Shown here: piece after piece, positions 35,162 to 45,403 of the stretch | Layout: every line of letters starts with the position of its first letter | How positions within the stretch are numbered: the stretch's first letter is position 1 | Assembly: GCA_023423895.1 (NCBI GenBank) | Contig: JAFAER010000041.1 | Span: 1-64,000, forward strand | Reading direction: 5' to 3' | Source: Pseudomonadota bacterium | GTDB taxonomy: Bacteria > Myxococcota_A > Polyangia > Polyangiales > Polyangiaceae | DNA: 64,000 nt | The notes under the pieces: model-generated | What the model saw: the letters and a program-made list of their open reading frames with translations, nothing else | What the model was told of the DNA's origin: nothing | The model's database searches: none | Program-made: the position numbers and the translations under genes

Positions 35162-36340
35162 TCACGACCGCATCGATTCGAGCGGATCGGCGGTCGCTGC
35201 GCGCCATGCCGGCACCACGCTGAGAAGCACGAACGGGCCGAGCACTGCGATCGTCACTCCCAAGAGCTGCGCCACGTCGACGACGGGAGTGAGCGAAGCC
35301 TGCGGATACAGGACACTCCAACCAACGAGGGCCGGCCTGAGCCCCGGTGCGCCGAGCCAGAACACCCACGCATACCCGAGGAGAAGCCCGAGCGCAGTCG
35401 CCGCGGCACCGACGAGGATCGCTTCGAAGAGCTTCGCCCAGAGGACGTCGGCGGTGGACCAACCAACCGCCTTCAGGATGGCGATCTCACGGCGCTCGTC
35501 GGCGCCGATGCCGCTCGCGCGATCCCACGCGAGCACGAGCAGCGCGAGGATTGCAGGAATCGACGCCCCGAGGACGAGCCCGGCCCTGCGCCCGTACGCG
35601 AGGTGATAGACGCGCTCGAGGAGGTCGCGTTCGATGACGCGCGCGCCGGGGAGGCGTTCGACGATCGTGCGGGCGACGATCCGCGCCTCTGCGGGGTTGG
35701 CGAGCGTGACGGCGATGTCGGTCGCGTCGCCGTCCGGAACGCCGAGGAGAGCACGCGCGTCTTCCTCGTCGCAGAGGATCACGTCGGACGTCCAGAGATC
35801 GAGCGACGACTTGAACGTGCCGACGAGCTTCATCGCATGCGCGCGCGGATCCGCCGAAGGGAGCCCGAGCTCGTCGCCGGGGAGCATCCCGAGGAAGTGC
35901 GCGAGCTCGACGCCCGCGATCATCTCGTGTTGCCCGGGAGTCAGATCGCGACCGCTGTGCAGCACGCCGTTCGCGACCGAGATCGGTGCGGCACCGCGCG
36001 GGGATCCGACGACGGTGACGTTGCCTTGCAGCGCGGGCAGGAAGATGTACCCCCAGACCCGCGGAGTGACCTCGCGCACGGACGGGATGTCGACGAGCTT
36101 GTCGCGCTCACTCGCGGAGATCGTCGCGGGTCGCCCACCGACCATCTTCTGCACGGCGATGTCGGGATGCGAGGCGCGGGCACGCTCGGCCTCCGCGCGA
36201 AGCGACTCCGTGAGGAAGAGGACCGCCGCAACGAGCGCCACGGCGAAAGCGAGACCGCCGCCGAGCGCGATCGAACGCGCCTTGCGACGCGCGAGCGCTC
36301 CGAGAGCATGCGCAAGGAGCGAGCCGCCGTGCAGCTTCAC
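35162..36340 (-). CDS. FtsX/LolC-type ABC transporter permease
   Basis: 392 aa from GTG 36340, overlapping the upstream small protein by 4 nt. One membrane helix near 22-46 is followed by a periplasmic (MacB-PCD-like) domain of about 200 residues and three more helices near 255-275, 305-330 and 360-385, the layout of FtsX/LolCE/MacB permeases. The conserved GADERREIAILKAVGWS cytoplasmic loop is present. No ABC ATPase is in the window, so it must use one encoded elsewhere. A role in lipoprotein or lipid export across the envelope is an inference. Confidence 0.85.
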   Translation of the reverse strand: MKLHGGSLLAHALGALARRKARSIALGGGLAFAVALVAAVLFLTESLRAEAERARASHPDIAVQKMVGGRPATISASERDKLVDIPSVREVTPRVWGYIFLPALQGNVTVVGSPRGAAPISVANGVLHSGRDLTPGQHEMIAGVELAHFLGMLPGDELGLPSADPRAHAMKLVGTFKSSLDLWTSDVILCDEEDARALLGVPDGDATDIAVTLANPAEARIVARTIVERLPGARVIERDLLERVYHLAYGRRAGLVLGASIPAILALLVLAWDRASGIGADERREIAILKAVGWSTADVLWAKLFEAILVGAAATALGLLLGYAWVFWLGAPGLRPALVGWSVLYPQASLTPVVDVAQLLGVTIAVLGPFVLLSVVPAWRAATADPLESMRS

Positions 36341-36699
36341 GGAGCGCTCCTCTTCCGGACGGGTGACGCCGCCGCGCTCGGGTTCGCGCGCACGGCAGCT
36401 GCCGTCCAGACCTCGATCGGCGGAGCCATCGCACCGCCGGCAGGATCCGGATCCGGCAGCGCAGGTCCATCGGCGAACGCGGCGCCCGGCTCCTCGAGCG
36501 ACGGCGCGCGAAGCCAGCGCGCCCCGCCCGAGAGCGCCAGATCACTGGTCGGCAGCCGAGCGGCGACGGTGGCGAGCGCAGACTCCTGTGCTCGTCGTGC
36601 GTCTCGTCTTGCACGCGCGTCGATCGACAGCGCCGCGATGACCAGCGCCGGGCTCACGAGCCCGAAGAGCGCGATCGCTCTGGCACGCGCGTCCGTCAT
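36337..36699 (-). CDS. Small single-pass membrane protein
   Basis: 120 aa from ATG 36699. It has one hydrophobic helix near the N-terminus (IALFGLVSPALVIAALSI), followed by an Arg/Ala-rich segment and a Pro/Ala-rich, probably periplasmic tail. It overlaps both the MlaE-type permease before it and the FtsX-type permease after it by 4 nt, so the three are coupled. It may be an accessory subunit; no family is recognised. Confidence 0.6.
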   Translation of the reverse strand: MTDARARAIALFGLVSPALVIAALSIDARARRDARRAQESALATVAARLPTSDLALSGGARWLRAPSLEEPGAAFADGPALPDPDPAGGAMAPPIEVWTAAAVRANPSAAASPVRKRSAP

Positions 36700-37604
36700 G
36701 TCGTCTGGAACATGATCAGGATCTTCGTCAGCAGGAAGTCTGCGATGAGGATCGCGATCGACACGGCGACGACCGTTCGCGTGGTCGACAGACCGACGCC
36801 CTCCGTGCCGCCCGTCGTGCGAAGGCCGAAGTGGCAGCCGACGATCGAGATGATGTACCCGAAGAACGGCGTCTTCGCGATGCCGGCCACGAAGTCCATG
36901 ATGCGCACGGACTCGAGCGACGAGTTGATGAAGAAGACGGGCGCGATGTCGAACTGCACCGCGCAGATCAAGACCGCTCCCGCGACGCCCAGCGCGAGCG
37001 CATAGACGCTCAGCACCGGCATCACGATGATCGCCGCCACCATGCGAGGCAGCACGAGCTTCTTCGCGGGATCGGCACCGAGCGCACGGATCGCGTCGAC
37101 CTGTTCGGTCACGTTCATCGCGCCGACCTCGGCCGCCATTCCGCTGCCGATGCGTCCGCCGACGATCACCGCCGTCAGGGTCGGGGCGAGCTCACGACAG
37201 AACGAGAGCGACACGACGCGCGGGATGTACTCGAGGCCGCCGAAGCGCTGGAGCCCGAACGCGAACTGAATCGTCATGACCATGCCGATGAACACGGACG
37301 TGACGGTGACGATGCCCATCGACTTCACGCCCAGCGACTCGAGCTGCTGGATCGTCGCCGAGAGCTCGAACGGACGGCGGAAGAGCGACTTCGTCGTGCG
37401 AGCCGTGAGGAGCGCCACCTCCCCGAGGTGCTCCATGAAGCGGCGCCATCGCGCGATGTGGAACTCGAGAAACGTCGGCGCGGGCGGCGGAGGGGGAAGC
37501 GAGAAGCCGCGCTGCATCGCGCCCACCGACATGGGCGGGATCGACTCCGGGCCGCTCTCTCCGATCGCGGTGGAGCTCGACGGCGGCGGCGGCCCCTGGG
37601 TCAT
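36696..37604 (-). CDS. MlaE/YrbE-type ABC transporter permease
   Basis: 302 aa from ATG 37604, overlapping the lipoprotein stop by 4 nt. A Pro-rich N-terminus precedes the MlaE permease domain (about 70-300) with several hydrophobic segments and family motifs GMVMTIQFAFGLQRFG, VGGRIGSGMAAEVGAM and GVGLSTTRTVV. Proteins of this family form the membrane core of phospholipid-trafficking ABC systems with an MlaF ATPase and an MCE protein. Neither is next to it here; instead an FtsX-type permease follows. Lipid transport is the likely role. Confidence 0.92.
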   Translation of the reverse strand: MTQGPPPPSSSTAIGESGPESIPPMSVGAMQRGFSLPPPPPAPTFLEFHIARWRRFMEHLGEVALLTARTTKSLFRRPFELSATIQQLESLGVKSMGIVTVTSVFIGMVMTIQFAFGLQRFGGLEYIPRVVSLSFCRELAPTLTAVIVGGRIGSGMAAEVGAMNVTEQVDAIRALGADPAKKLVLPRMVAAIIVMPVLSVYALALGVAGAVLICAVQFDIAPVFFINSSLESVRIMDFVAGIAKTPFFGYIISIVGCHFGLRTTGGTEGVGLSTTRTVVAVSIAILIADFLLTKILIMFQTT

Positions 37605-38146
37605 CCGGCGACCCCCGAGCCAGGCAGTGTCCGGAACCCGCGGACGAACGACTCGAACGCAGGCGCGCCCTTGTCGAAGCCGCTCGGCGCCCCGAAGTAG
37701 ACGAAGTCGTAGATGCAGCCGTCCTTCGAGAGGACGTAGACATCGATGTGCATCGGGACGCCGTCCCACTTCGCCTTGAGCTTCGTGTGGAGCGCTTCGC
37801 GGCCGTCGAACGGTTCGGTCTCCTGCGTGATGTACTCGCGCTCGGTCGCTCCGATGAGGAGATGGTTGGTGAGCGCGACGAGCGGCGTTCGGTCGTCGGC
37901 CGACAGACAGCGCGCGTTCAGGAGCACCGACGCAGCGTTCGCGTCGTCACGGAAGGCGAGGCTCGCGTCGTCGACCTCGACGCGACGCCAGCTCGCCGGG
38001 GGTTCCGGGAGCTTGAACGCGATCGGACCATTTCTGTAGACGTTGCCGTCGAAGGAGCCGTGGGACTTTCCTCCACCGCAGGCGGCGAGGCTTGCCGCCG
38101 CGAAGGAGAGGCCCAGCGCCACCATCAAGCGAAGCCCAAGCCACAT
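37601..38146 (-). CDS. Lipoprotein heading the MlaE/FtsX operon
   Basis: 181 aa. Lipoprotein signal with Cys23 (SLAAC). The mature part has a beta/alpha pattern with FKLPEPPASWRRVE and DGCIYDFVYFG, reminiscent of PsbP/Mog1-like folds, but I cannot assign it firmly. It is the first gene of the overlapping transport operon and may be its periplasmic or outer-membrane component. It is divergent from cysS, with only 56 nt between the starts. Confidence 0.7.
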   Translation of the reverse strand: MWLGLRLMVALGLSFAAASLAACGGGKSHGSFDGNVYRNGPIAFKLPEPPASWRRVEVDDASLAFRDDANAASVLLNARCLSADDRTPLVALTNHLLIGATEREYITQETEPFDGREALHTKLKAKWDGVPMHIDVYVLSKDGCIYDFVYFGAPSGFDKGAPAFESFVRGFRTLPGSGVAG

Positions 38147-38202
38147 CGGCCCGATCAGATAGCACCGCCTGCGGGCGAAATAGAGGTAATCTCTCCGGCC
38201 CG

Positions 38203-39750
38203 ATGTCGGTGCGCCTCTACAATACGCTCACGCAGAAAATCGAGGACTTCGTCCCCCACGAGCCGGGGAAGGTGAAGCTCTACGTCTGCGGCATCACGGT
38301 CTACGACCTCGCCCACGCCGGCCACGGGAGGACGTACACGACGTTCGACGTGCTCGTGCGTTTCCTCCGCGCGCGCGGCTACGAGGTCAGCCACTGCCAG
38401 AACGTCACCGACGTCGACGACAAGATCGTGAACCGGGCCAAGGAGCGAGGCGAAGACCCCCTCGCCCTCTCGAAGCGCATGGGCGAGCTCGCGGACGAGC
38501 ACCTCGCCGCCATCGGCTGCCTCAAGCCGACGGCCATGCCGCGCGTGTCGTCCACGATCGACGGAATCGTCGAGATCACGCAGAAGCTCATCGACAAGGG
38601 GCACGCATACGTCGTCGACACGCCGCAGGGCAAAGACGTCTACTACGCGGTCCGCGACTTCCCGGGTTACGGCAAGCTCTCGCGGCGTAACCTCGACGAC
38701 CTGCGCGCCGGCGCGAGCGAGCGCCTCGCCGAGGGCGCGTCCGACGTGAAGCGTGACCCGCTCGACTTCGCGCTCTGGAAGGCGGCGGGGCCGGAAGGCT
38801 TCGGCTTCGACAGCCCCTGGGGAAGGGGCCGCCCGGGATGGCACATCGAGTGCTCCGCGATGGCCGCGAAGATCCTTGGTGAGCAGATCGACATCCACGG
38901 CGGTGGGATGGATCTCGTCTTCCCGCATCACGAGAACGAGATCGCGCAGAGCGAAGCAGCGACGGGCAAGGAGTTCGCGCGCTACTGGATGCACGGTGGC
39001 TTCCTCGAGATCGACAGCGAGAAGATGGCGAAGTCGCTCGGCAACTTCGTCACGATCAAGGACGTCCTCGATAAGAACGACGCCGAGGGCTATCGCTACT
39101 TCGTCCTCGGCACGCACTACCGTGGCCCGCTCTCGTTCGACGTCGAGAAACACGCCGACGGCCGCGTGACGTTCCCGGGCCTCGACGAGGCCGAGCGGCG
39201 GATGGACTATCTCTACGCCACGCGCGACGCCCTCGTCGGCCTCGCGGGCGACGCAGAGCCGAGCGGGAGCAACGTGCCCAGCGGGCTCCCGCTCCAGAGT
39301 CAGGCTAAGGTCATTGCGGAGGCGCCGGAGAAGGTGCTCGAAGCGCTCGATCGCGATCTCAACACGCCGGTGGCGCTGAGCGTCCTCGCCGAGCTCGGCA
39401 AGGCCGCGAACGAGATCGCCATGCAGGCCCCCAAGATGAAGAAGGACCCGGCGAAGTACGACGCAGCGAGGAAGCTCGCGGCCGCGGCCGTGCAAGCGCT
39501 CGACACCGCCTGCGCGCCGCTGGGCCTGATGCAAGCGCCTTCGGACGCCTACTGGAAGCGAACGAAAGAGCGTCGCCTCCGCCTTCGCGGCCTCGACGCC
39601 ACCACGATCGACGCAAAGGTCGCCGAGCGCTCGGACGCCCGCAAAGCAAAAGACTTCGCGAAAGCCGACGCGATCCGCAAGGAGCTCGCAAGCGTCGGCG
39701 TGGAGATCTTCGACGCCGGCGACACGACCAGCTGGAAGATCGCGCTCTGA
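38203..39750 (+). CDS. cysS: Cysteinyl-tRNA synthetase
   Basis: 515 aa from ATG 38203. Zinc ligand Cys29 is in YVCGITVYD, the HIGH-type motif is HAGH (38-41), a further Cys is in HIECSAMA, the DLVFPHHENEIAQSE block is present, and the KMSKS-type loop is KMAKS (274-278). The length is slightly above the typical 460-490. It charges tRNA-Cys in the cytoplasm. A tandem 37-bp repeat and a RAYT transposase follow directly. Confidence 0.97.
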   Translation: MSVRLYNTLTQKIEDFVPHEPGKVKLYVCGITVYDLAHAGHGRTYTTFDVLVRFLRARGYEVSHCQNVTDVDDKIVNRAKERGEDPLALSKRMGELADEHLAAIGCLKPTAMPRVSSTIDGIVEITQKLIDKGHAYVVDTPQGKDVYYAVRDFPGYGKLSRRNLDDLRAGASERLAEGASDVKRDPLDFALWKAAGPEGFGFDSPWGRGRPGWHIECSAMAAKILGEQIDIHGGGMDLVFPHHENEIAQSEAATGKEFARYWMHGGFLEIDSEKMAKSLGNFVTIKDVLDKNDAEGYRYFVLGTHYRGPLSFDVEKHADGRVTFPGLDEAERRMDYLYATRDALVGLAGDAEPSGSNVPSGLPLQSQAKVIAEAPEKVLEALDRDLNTPVALSVLAELGKAANEIAMQAPKMKKDPAKYDAARKLAAAAVQALDTACAPLGLMQAPSDAYWKRTKERRLRLRGLDATTIDAKVAERSDARKAKDFAKADAIRKELASVGVEIFDAGDTTSWKIAL

Positions 39751-39766
39751 GTCACACCCGCCGCCC

Positions 39767-39840
39767 GAAAGACATAACGTCGGTATGATTTGCGGCCGGC
39801 GCGGAAAGACATAACGTCGGTATGATTTGCGGCCGGCGCG
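39767..39840. repeat. Two perfect tandem copies of a 37-bp REP-like repeat
   Basis: Copies at 39767-39803 and 39804-39840 are identical. Each contains ACATAACGTCGGTATGA followed by a GC-rich GCGGCCGGCGCG end. The core ACATAACGTCGG recurs beyond the transposase at 41095-41106. Placement right before a RAYT gene fits REP-like sequences mobilised or maintained by that enzyme. The tandem copies lie 17 nt after the cysS stop. Confidence 0.8.
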
Positions 39841-39858
39841 GCACGCTTTGTGCCGCGC
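39836..39858. repeat. Perfect 9-bp hairpin at the left edge of the RAYT unit
   Basis: GCGCGGCAC (39836-39844), loop GCTTT and GTGCCGCGC (39850-39858) form a strong stem. It begins inside the end of the second 37-bp repeat and lies about 60 nt before the transposase start. Y1 transposases of this class recognise such foot-type hairpins; here it could be the REP hairpin or a terminator for cysS. Confidence 0.6.
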
Positions 39859-39915
39859 GTTGCGCGATGCAGATTCCTAGCAACCGATGCGCTGGATGGG
39901 CCGATGGGGTCCGGC

Positions 39916-40887
39916 ATGACGGCGCCGCGGCAGATTCTCGAGGGGCAGTACTACATGGTCACGCGGCGCACGCTGCTGCGAACGTTCTTCTTGCGCCCTC
40001 ACCCGGACGTGAACCGAATGTTCGAGTACTGCCTCGCCGAGGCTGCAGCGCGGTCCGGCATCGAGCTGATCGCGTGGTGCGCGATGAGCAACCACTACCA
40101 CGCCGTCATCTACGACCCCGATGGGCGCGTGCCGGAGTTCATCGAACGATTCCACAAGATGCTCGCGAAGGCGCTCAACGTTCACTACGACCGGACAGAG
40201 AGTATCTGGTCGAGAGCACAGACCTGCCTCACGCGTCTCGTGACGCTCGAAGACGTCTTCGACGCAGTGGTCTACGTGCTGACCAATCCAGCGGCTGCAC
40301 ATCTCGTCGAGGACATCGCGCATTGGCCAGGGTCGTCGTCCTGGTCGCGCATGGGACGGGCCGCGAAGACCGTGCGTCGACCGCTTGGGTACTTCTGCGC
40401 CGAGGGCCGGATGCCGAAGACCGTCGAGCTGAAGGTCGTCGCGCCGAGGGGCCTACGGAGCGAAACGTACGCGCAATGGATCGCGCGTATCCGGGAAGCG
40501 GTGAAGACGAAGCAAGGCGCCCTCGCGGAGGAGCGACGGAAGAACAAGCGTGGCGTACTCGGATGCAAGGCGGTTCTTGCAATGCGCCCCTCGGATGCTC
40601 CGTCGACCAAAGCCCCGCGAAGCAAGCTGCATCCGAACCTCGCGTGCAAGGACAGGGCGCGAATGCGTGAGGAGCGCGCGGCCCTGAAGAACTTCCGGCA
40701 CAAGTACAGGGAGATGCTCCTACGTCTGCGTGACCGAAGCGGCAGAGTCGACTTCCCCGAGGGCACGTATCGCCTACGGCTCCTCGGTCTGCGCTGCGCG
40801 GGACGCCTGAGGGCAAGCGCCACGACGAAAACATCACGGCCGGTCAGGAAAGCGAAGCCGGCAAAGAAGCCTACGCGCGCGGCTTAG
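39916..40887 (+). CDS. RAYT-type (REP-associated) Y1/HUH transposase
   Basis: 323 aa from ATG 39916; GTG 39850 and ATG 39904 are alternatives. The N-terminal GQYYMVTRRT and the WCAMSNHYHAVI block, with the HYH metal-binding HUH motif, mark the Y1 transposase fold. A later tyrosine should make the covalent DNA link, but I cannot fix which one. The C-terminal third is Arg/Lys-rich and ends PVRKAKPAKKPTRAA. It is flanked by REP-like repeats sharing an ACATAACGTCGG core. No passenger genes or target-site duplication are seen. Confidence 0.88.
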   Translation: MTAPRQILEGQYYMVTRRTLLRTFFLRPHPDVNRMFEYCLAEAAARSGIELIAWCAMSNHYHAVIYDPDGRVPEFIERFHKMLAKALNVHYDRTESIWSRAQTCLTRLVTLEDVFDAVVYVLTNPAAAHLVEDIAHWPGSSSWSRMGRAAKTVRRPLGYFCAEGRMPKTVELKVVAPRGLRSETYAQWIARIREAVKTKQGALAEERRKNKRGVLGCKAVLAMRPSDAPSTKAPRSKLHPNLACKDRARMREERAALKNFRHKYREMLLRLRDRSGRVDFPEGTYRLRLLGLRCAGRLRASATTKTSRPVRKAKPAKKPTRAA

Positions 40888-40913
40888 CCCCTCGACTTTC
40901 GCGCCACACATAT

Positions 40914-40934
40914 CGGAAGCTCTCGAAGCTTCCG
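40914..40934. terminator. Hairpin after the RAYT gene
   Basis: CGGAAGCT (40914-40921) and AGCTTCCG (40927-40934) form an 8-bp perfect stem with a CTCGA loop, 26 nt after the transposase stop. No U-tract follows. It may be a terminator or part of the right end of the RAYT unit. The rest of the 255-nt gap before the acyl-CoA dehydrogenase end holds a G/C-rich stretch and the right-hand repeats. Confidence 0.45.
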
Positions 40935-41094
40935 TCGGCCCCCTTTCGCCCAGCCGCGCGAATCCGCGCGAGCTGGCCGACGTGCGTCGTGCGCTCGCCT
41001 CCGCCACGCGCTGCAACGCGCGTTCGTCAGCGGGAGCTCGCGCTCAAACACGCGTCCGAATGGACGCGGCGGGCGGCGGGGCGGCGGCGGCGAA

Positions 41095-41142
41095 ACATAA
41101 CGTCGGAGTGGTCGCTCCGCTCCGCTGGAGTGGTCGCTCCGC

Positions 41143-41144
<2 letters not shown>
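41095..41144. repeat. Right-flank REP core and tandem 18-bp repeat
   Basis: ACATAACGTCGG at 41095-41106 repeats the core of the left-hand 37-bp units. It overlaps the first copy of GGAGTGGTCGCTCCGCTC (41105-41122), which recurs at 41127-41144. These sites bound the RAYT gene on the right and end next to the acyl-CoA dehydrogenase stop. Confidence 0.7.
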
Positions 41145-42291
<1,147 letters not shown>

Positions 42292-42393
42292 CACGCGTGG
42301 ATGCTATCGAGCTTCGGGCCACGAGGGGAGTCGCGCTGCCAGCGTTCTCTCTCCATGGCGTGGCAGCGGCCCCGCCGGGCCACATGCCCGCGC

Positions 42394-42960
42394 TCACCCG
42401 CCGGTGAACGCGCGGCAGGCCACGGGGTGAACCCCCTTCAGCTCGATGACGTGATCGTCGATCTTCGCGACCTGCAGCGTCCGCGGCTTCACGACGCCCA
42501 CCATCAGACCGATGAAGCCCGCGAGCACGACGAAGAAGACCAGCCCTCCGATGGCCGGTTCGTCGAACGCCCCCATGCTCATCATCCCCACGATCAGCGC
42601 GACAACGCCGCCGACAATCGCCGCTATGGCGGCCGACCAGCGCGCATTGCACGGCGCGCAGAGCGGCGCCGCCAGCTGTGCACGCTTCGTCGTGACCAGC
42701 ATCGCGATCAGGCCCACCAGCGTGCAGACCAAGACAGACAGACGCGCCCAGACAGGCGTCCACGACAACTTCAGTTGCCGCCGGACGATGTTGTCCCGCG
42801 TCCCGCACTTCATGCACACCGGAGGCAGCTCGGCGTTCTTCTGAACGACGAGGACGTCGCCACGAACCGACACCATTCCACCATGGCCGTAGCCATACCC
42901 GTGACCGTGGCCCGACGGCCCACCATGCGCCTCGGGCGCGGCATAAGGATTCGGAGCCAT
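42394..42960 (-). CDS. Membrane protein with two CxxC pairs
   Basis: 188 aa. A Gly/His/Tyr-rich N-terminus is followed by CMKCG (about 49-53), a helix (LSVLVCTLVGLIAMLVTT), a second pair CAPC, then two further hydrophobic segments. The two CxxC motifs on either side of the first helix could bind zinc or a metal on the same membrane face. I recognise no named family. It is flanked by unrelated genes and may stand alone. Confidence 0.7.
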   Translation of the reverse strand: MAPNPYAAPEAHGGPSGHGHGYGYGHGGMVSVRGDVLVVQKNAELPPVCMKCGTRDNIVRRQLKLSWTPVWARLSVLVCTLVGLIAMLVTTKRAQLAAPLCAPCNARWSAAIAAIVGGVVALIVGMMSMGAFDEPAIGGLVFFVVLAGFIGLMVGVVKPRTLQVAKIDDHVIELKGVHPVACRAFTGG

Positions 42961-43206
42961 GGCCCAGGATACGCGCGAAGCAGCCGAGTCTTCCCGACGA
43001 AAAGCTGCCGGGTGCCGCAGTGGTCGTCTTCCATCGATCCTGACACTCGTGATGTACTGGACGAGATGACGACGGCGCCGAGCGCCGCTGCGCCTGTGTC
43101 ACTCGAACGGGTGACGAGGACACACCTCTCGGGAAGGGAAGGTTCCGTCCTCAAGCGGGCGACACGACGTCGTGCGTCGAGACCGGCAGACTTCCGTCCA
43201 TCGAGC

Positions 43207-44649
43207 ATGCCCGCCATGAAGACCCCCTCACGACTGGCCGCCCTCTCGCTCTCTTCGCTCTCGCTCCTCGCCGTCGTCGGTGCACTTGCGAGCACGACCA
43301 TCGCCTGCGGCGAGAGCTCGGGGACGGATGACACCTCGGGCACGGACAGCGGCGTCGGCGCGGATGCGGGCTCCGACGCAACGGCATGCTCGAACGAGGG
43401 CACCGGCTCGATCGCGATCGTGGTCTCCGGCCTCCCCGACGGAGTCACTCCGAAGGGCGCCATCACCGGCCCGAGCGGCACGGCGATCGACGTGACCGGC
43501 CCCGCGACGCTCGCAGACCAGCCCGCGGGCACGTACACGGTCGCCGCCGAGCGCGTCGCCAAGGCGGACCCGATCGTGCGGACGCTCTACGAGCCGACGG
43601 TGAGCAGCGAATCGTTCTGCCTCGCCGGCACGCAGACGCAGACCGTGACCATCACCTATTCGGAGATCGCATCGAGCAACAAGCTCTGGGCGACGAACGC
43701 GAACAACGCGAGCGGACAGCTGCTGGCCTTCGCCGGCGCGGACCTCACGGCGACCGGCGCTCCCGCAGCGACGGTGAAGACGAAGGGCGCAAGCGGTCAG
43801 GGCGCCCACGCCGGCACCGCGGTCGCATTCGACAAGGACGGCAACCTATGGTCGCTCGGCGCGACGACGGCGGACGCCCCGCTCCTCCGGTTCGCGGCTG
43901 CGGATCTCGGAGCGTCTGGTGACAAGACCCCCGACCGGAAGATCAACCCGAAGCTCTCGGGTTGCTCGCCGGGAGTGACCGCGATCGCGTTCGCGCCCGA
44001 CGGCTCGCTCTGGTCGACCGTGACGTGCTCCGATCAGATCCTCCGTCTGTCACCGGACACGCTGAGCACCTCGAAGGACTACACGCCGGACGCCGAGGAC
44101 TTTGCCACCGGCGCGCACAACCCGCGCGGCATCGCGTTCGACAAGACGGGCAACATGTGGGTCTCGGATGCGACCACGATCCACCTCTATCCGTCGGCGA
44201 GCCTCGCGCCTGGTCAGCCGCACGTCCCGAGCTTCTCGATCAACGTGAAGACGTTGTCCGATGCAGGCGTTCCGCCGGACGCACTCGCGTTCGACAAGGA
44301 CGGTAATCTCTGGGTCACGAGCTTCGGGAGCAACACCATCTTCAAGCTGACCCCCGACGACCTCGCACCGGCGGACACCTCGAAGACCGTGGTCCCGAGC
44401 ATCTCGATCTCCATCGACGTCAGCGCGCTCCTCGAGAGCCTCGCATTCGACGAGGGCGGCGGCATGTGGCTCACGTTCGGGCAGGGCAAGCTCGCGCGGC
44501 TCGCGCCGTCGCAGCTCGGGACGAGCAGCGATCCCGGCTCGCCGACCGCTCCCGAGACGGTCATCACCAGCGCGGACGTCGGCGCCCCGGGCGGGCTCGC
44601 CTTCTTCCCTGCCCCCGCCGCGCTGCCGCTCTACGGCCACTTCGAGTGA
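43207..44649 (+). CDS. Beta-propeller (NHL/Vgb-like) lipoprotein
   Basis: 481 aa from ATG 43207; ATG 43216 is possible. Lipoprotein signal with Cys34 (TTIAC), a Ser/Asp/Thr-rich linker, an Ig-like region (about 60-155), then about six blades with the repeated AFDKDGNLWSLG, AFAPDGSLWSTV, AFDKTGNMWVSD, AFDKDGNLWVTS pattern. This resembles streptogramin lyase/NHL propellers. No catalytic residues are recognisable. It is probably an envelope-exposed binding protein. Confidence 0.82.
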   Translation: MPAMKTPSRLAALSLSSLSLLAVVGALASTTIACGESSGTDDTSGTDSGVGADAGSDATACSNEGTGSIAIVVSGLPDGVTPKGAITGPSGTAIDVTGPATLADQPAGTYTVAAERVAKADPIVRTLYEPTVSSESFCLAGTQTQTVTITYSEIASSNKLWATNANNASGQLLAFAGADLTATGAPAATVKTKGASGQGAHAGTAVAFDKDGNLWSLGATTADAPLLRFAAADLGASGDKTPDRKINPKLSGCSPGVTAIAFAPDGSLWSTVTCSDQILRLSPDTLSTSKDYTPDAEDFATGAHNPRGIAFDKTGNMWVSDATTIHLYPSASLAPGQPHVPSFSINVKTLSDAGVPPDALAFDKDGNLWVTSFGSNTIFKLTPDDLAPADTSKTVVPSISISIDVSALLESLAFDEGGGMWLTFGQGKLARLAPSQLGTSSDPGSPTAPETVITSADVGAPGGLAFFPAPAALPLYGHFE

Positions 44650-44770
44650 GGCCCCATGGACATGGCATGGTTCGACATCGAGCCTTGCCATAAACGTTGT
44701 GGGTGGGGCCACGTGCGGATGACCGAGCGCGGCCGTCTCGTCTCCGTCCGGACATCGTAAGCTCCTCTCG

Positions 44771-45403
44771 ATGCGCGTCGCGTCCTCCACCATCACCTCC
44801 GTGCTCGTCGTGGAGGACGACGCCGAGACACGTCGCGCGATCACGCAAGCCCTCGACGGCGACGCCGACATTCGCTGCGTCGCCAGCACGGCGTCCGTCG
44901 AGGAGGCCCTTGCCGTCACCGCTCGGTTCGACGTGGCGCTCGTCGACCTCAAGCTCGGCCGTGGGTCCGGCCTCTCTCTCATCGGACCGCTGCGCGCGCG
45001 CGGGGCCCGCGTTCTGGTGCTCACCGTCCTCGGGGATCCCACCACGCTCGAGAGCGCGTTTCGCCTCGGCGCGGAGGGATACCTTCTCAAGGACATCGAG
45101 CCCGCGATGCTCCGGCAAGCCGTGCGCGAGGTCAGTCGCGGTGAACATCCGGTCTCGGCCCGCGTCACGCAGCACCTCATCGGGCGTTTTCGCGGGACGG
45201 GCGAGACGTCTCCGCTCTCCGCGCGCGAGCTCGAGGTACTGCAACTCCTCGCGGCCGGGGCGAGCTACGCTGAATGTGCCGACCGGCTGGGGGTCGCCCT
45301 CGGCACCATCCAGAGTCACGTGAAGAACATCTACGACAAGCTCGGGGCCTCCTCGAAGGTGGAAGCCATCGCCGCCGCCACGCGTCGCGGTCTCCTCGGA
45401 TGA
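44771..45403 (+). CDS. NarL/LuxR-type response regulator
   Basis: 210 aa. Receiver domain about 10-125: acidic pair in VVEDD, phosphoacceptor Asp59 in ALVDLK, Thr in VLVLT and Lys107 in YLLKD. LuxR-type helix-turn-helix at about 149-208: LSARELEVLQLLAAG and VALGTIQSHVKNIYDKLG. It overlaps the histidine kinase start by 4 nt (ATGA), so the two are a cognate pair. Confidence 0.95.
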   Translation: MRVASSTITSVLVVEDDAETRRAITQALDGDADIRCVASTASVEEALAVTARFDVALVDLKLGRGSGLSLIGPLRARGARVLVLTVLGDPTTLESAFRLGAEGYLLKDIEPAMLRQAVREVSRGEHPVSARVTQHLIGRFRGTGETSPLSARELEVLQLLAAGASYAECADRLGVALGTIQSHVKNIYDKLGASSKVEAIAAATRRGLLG

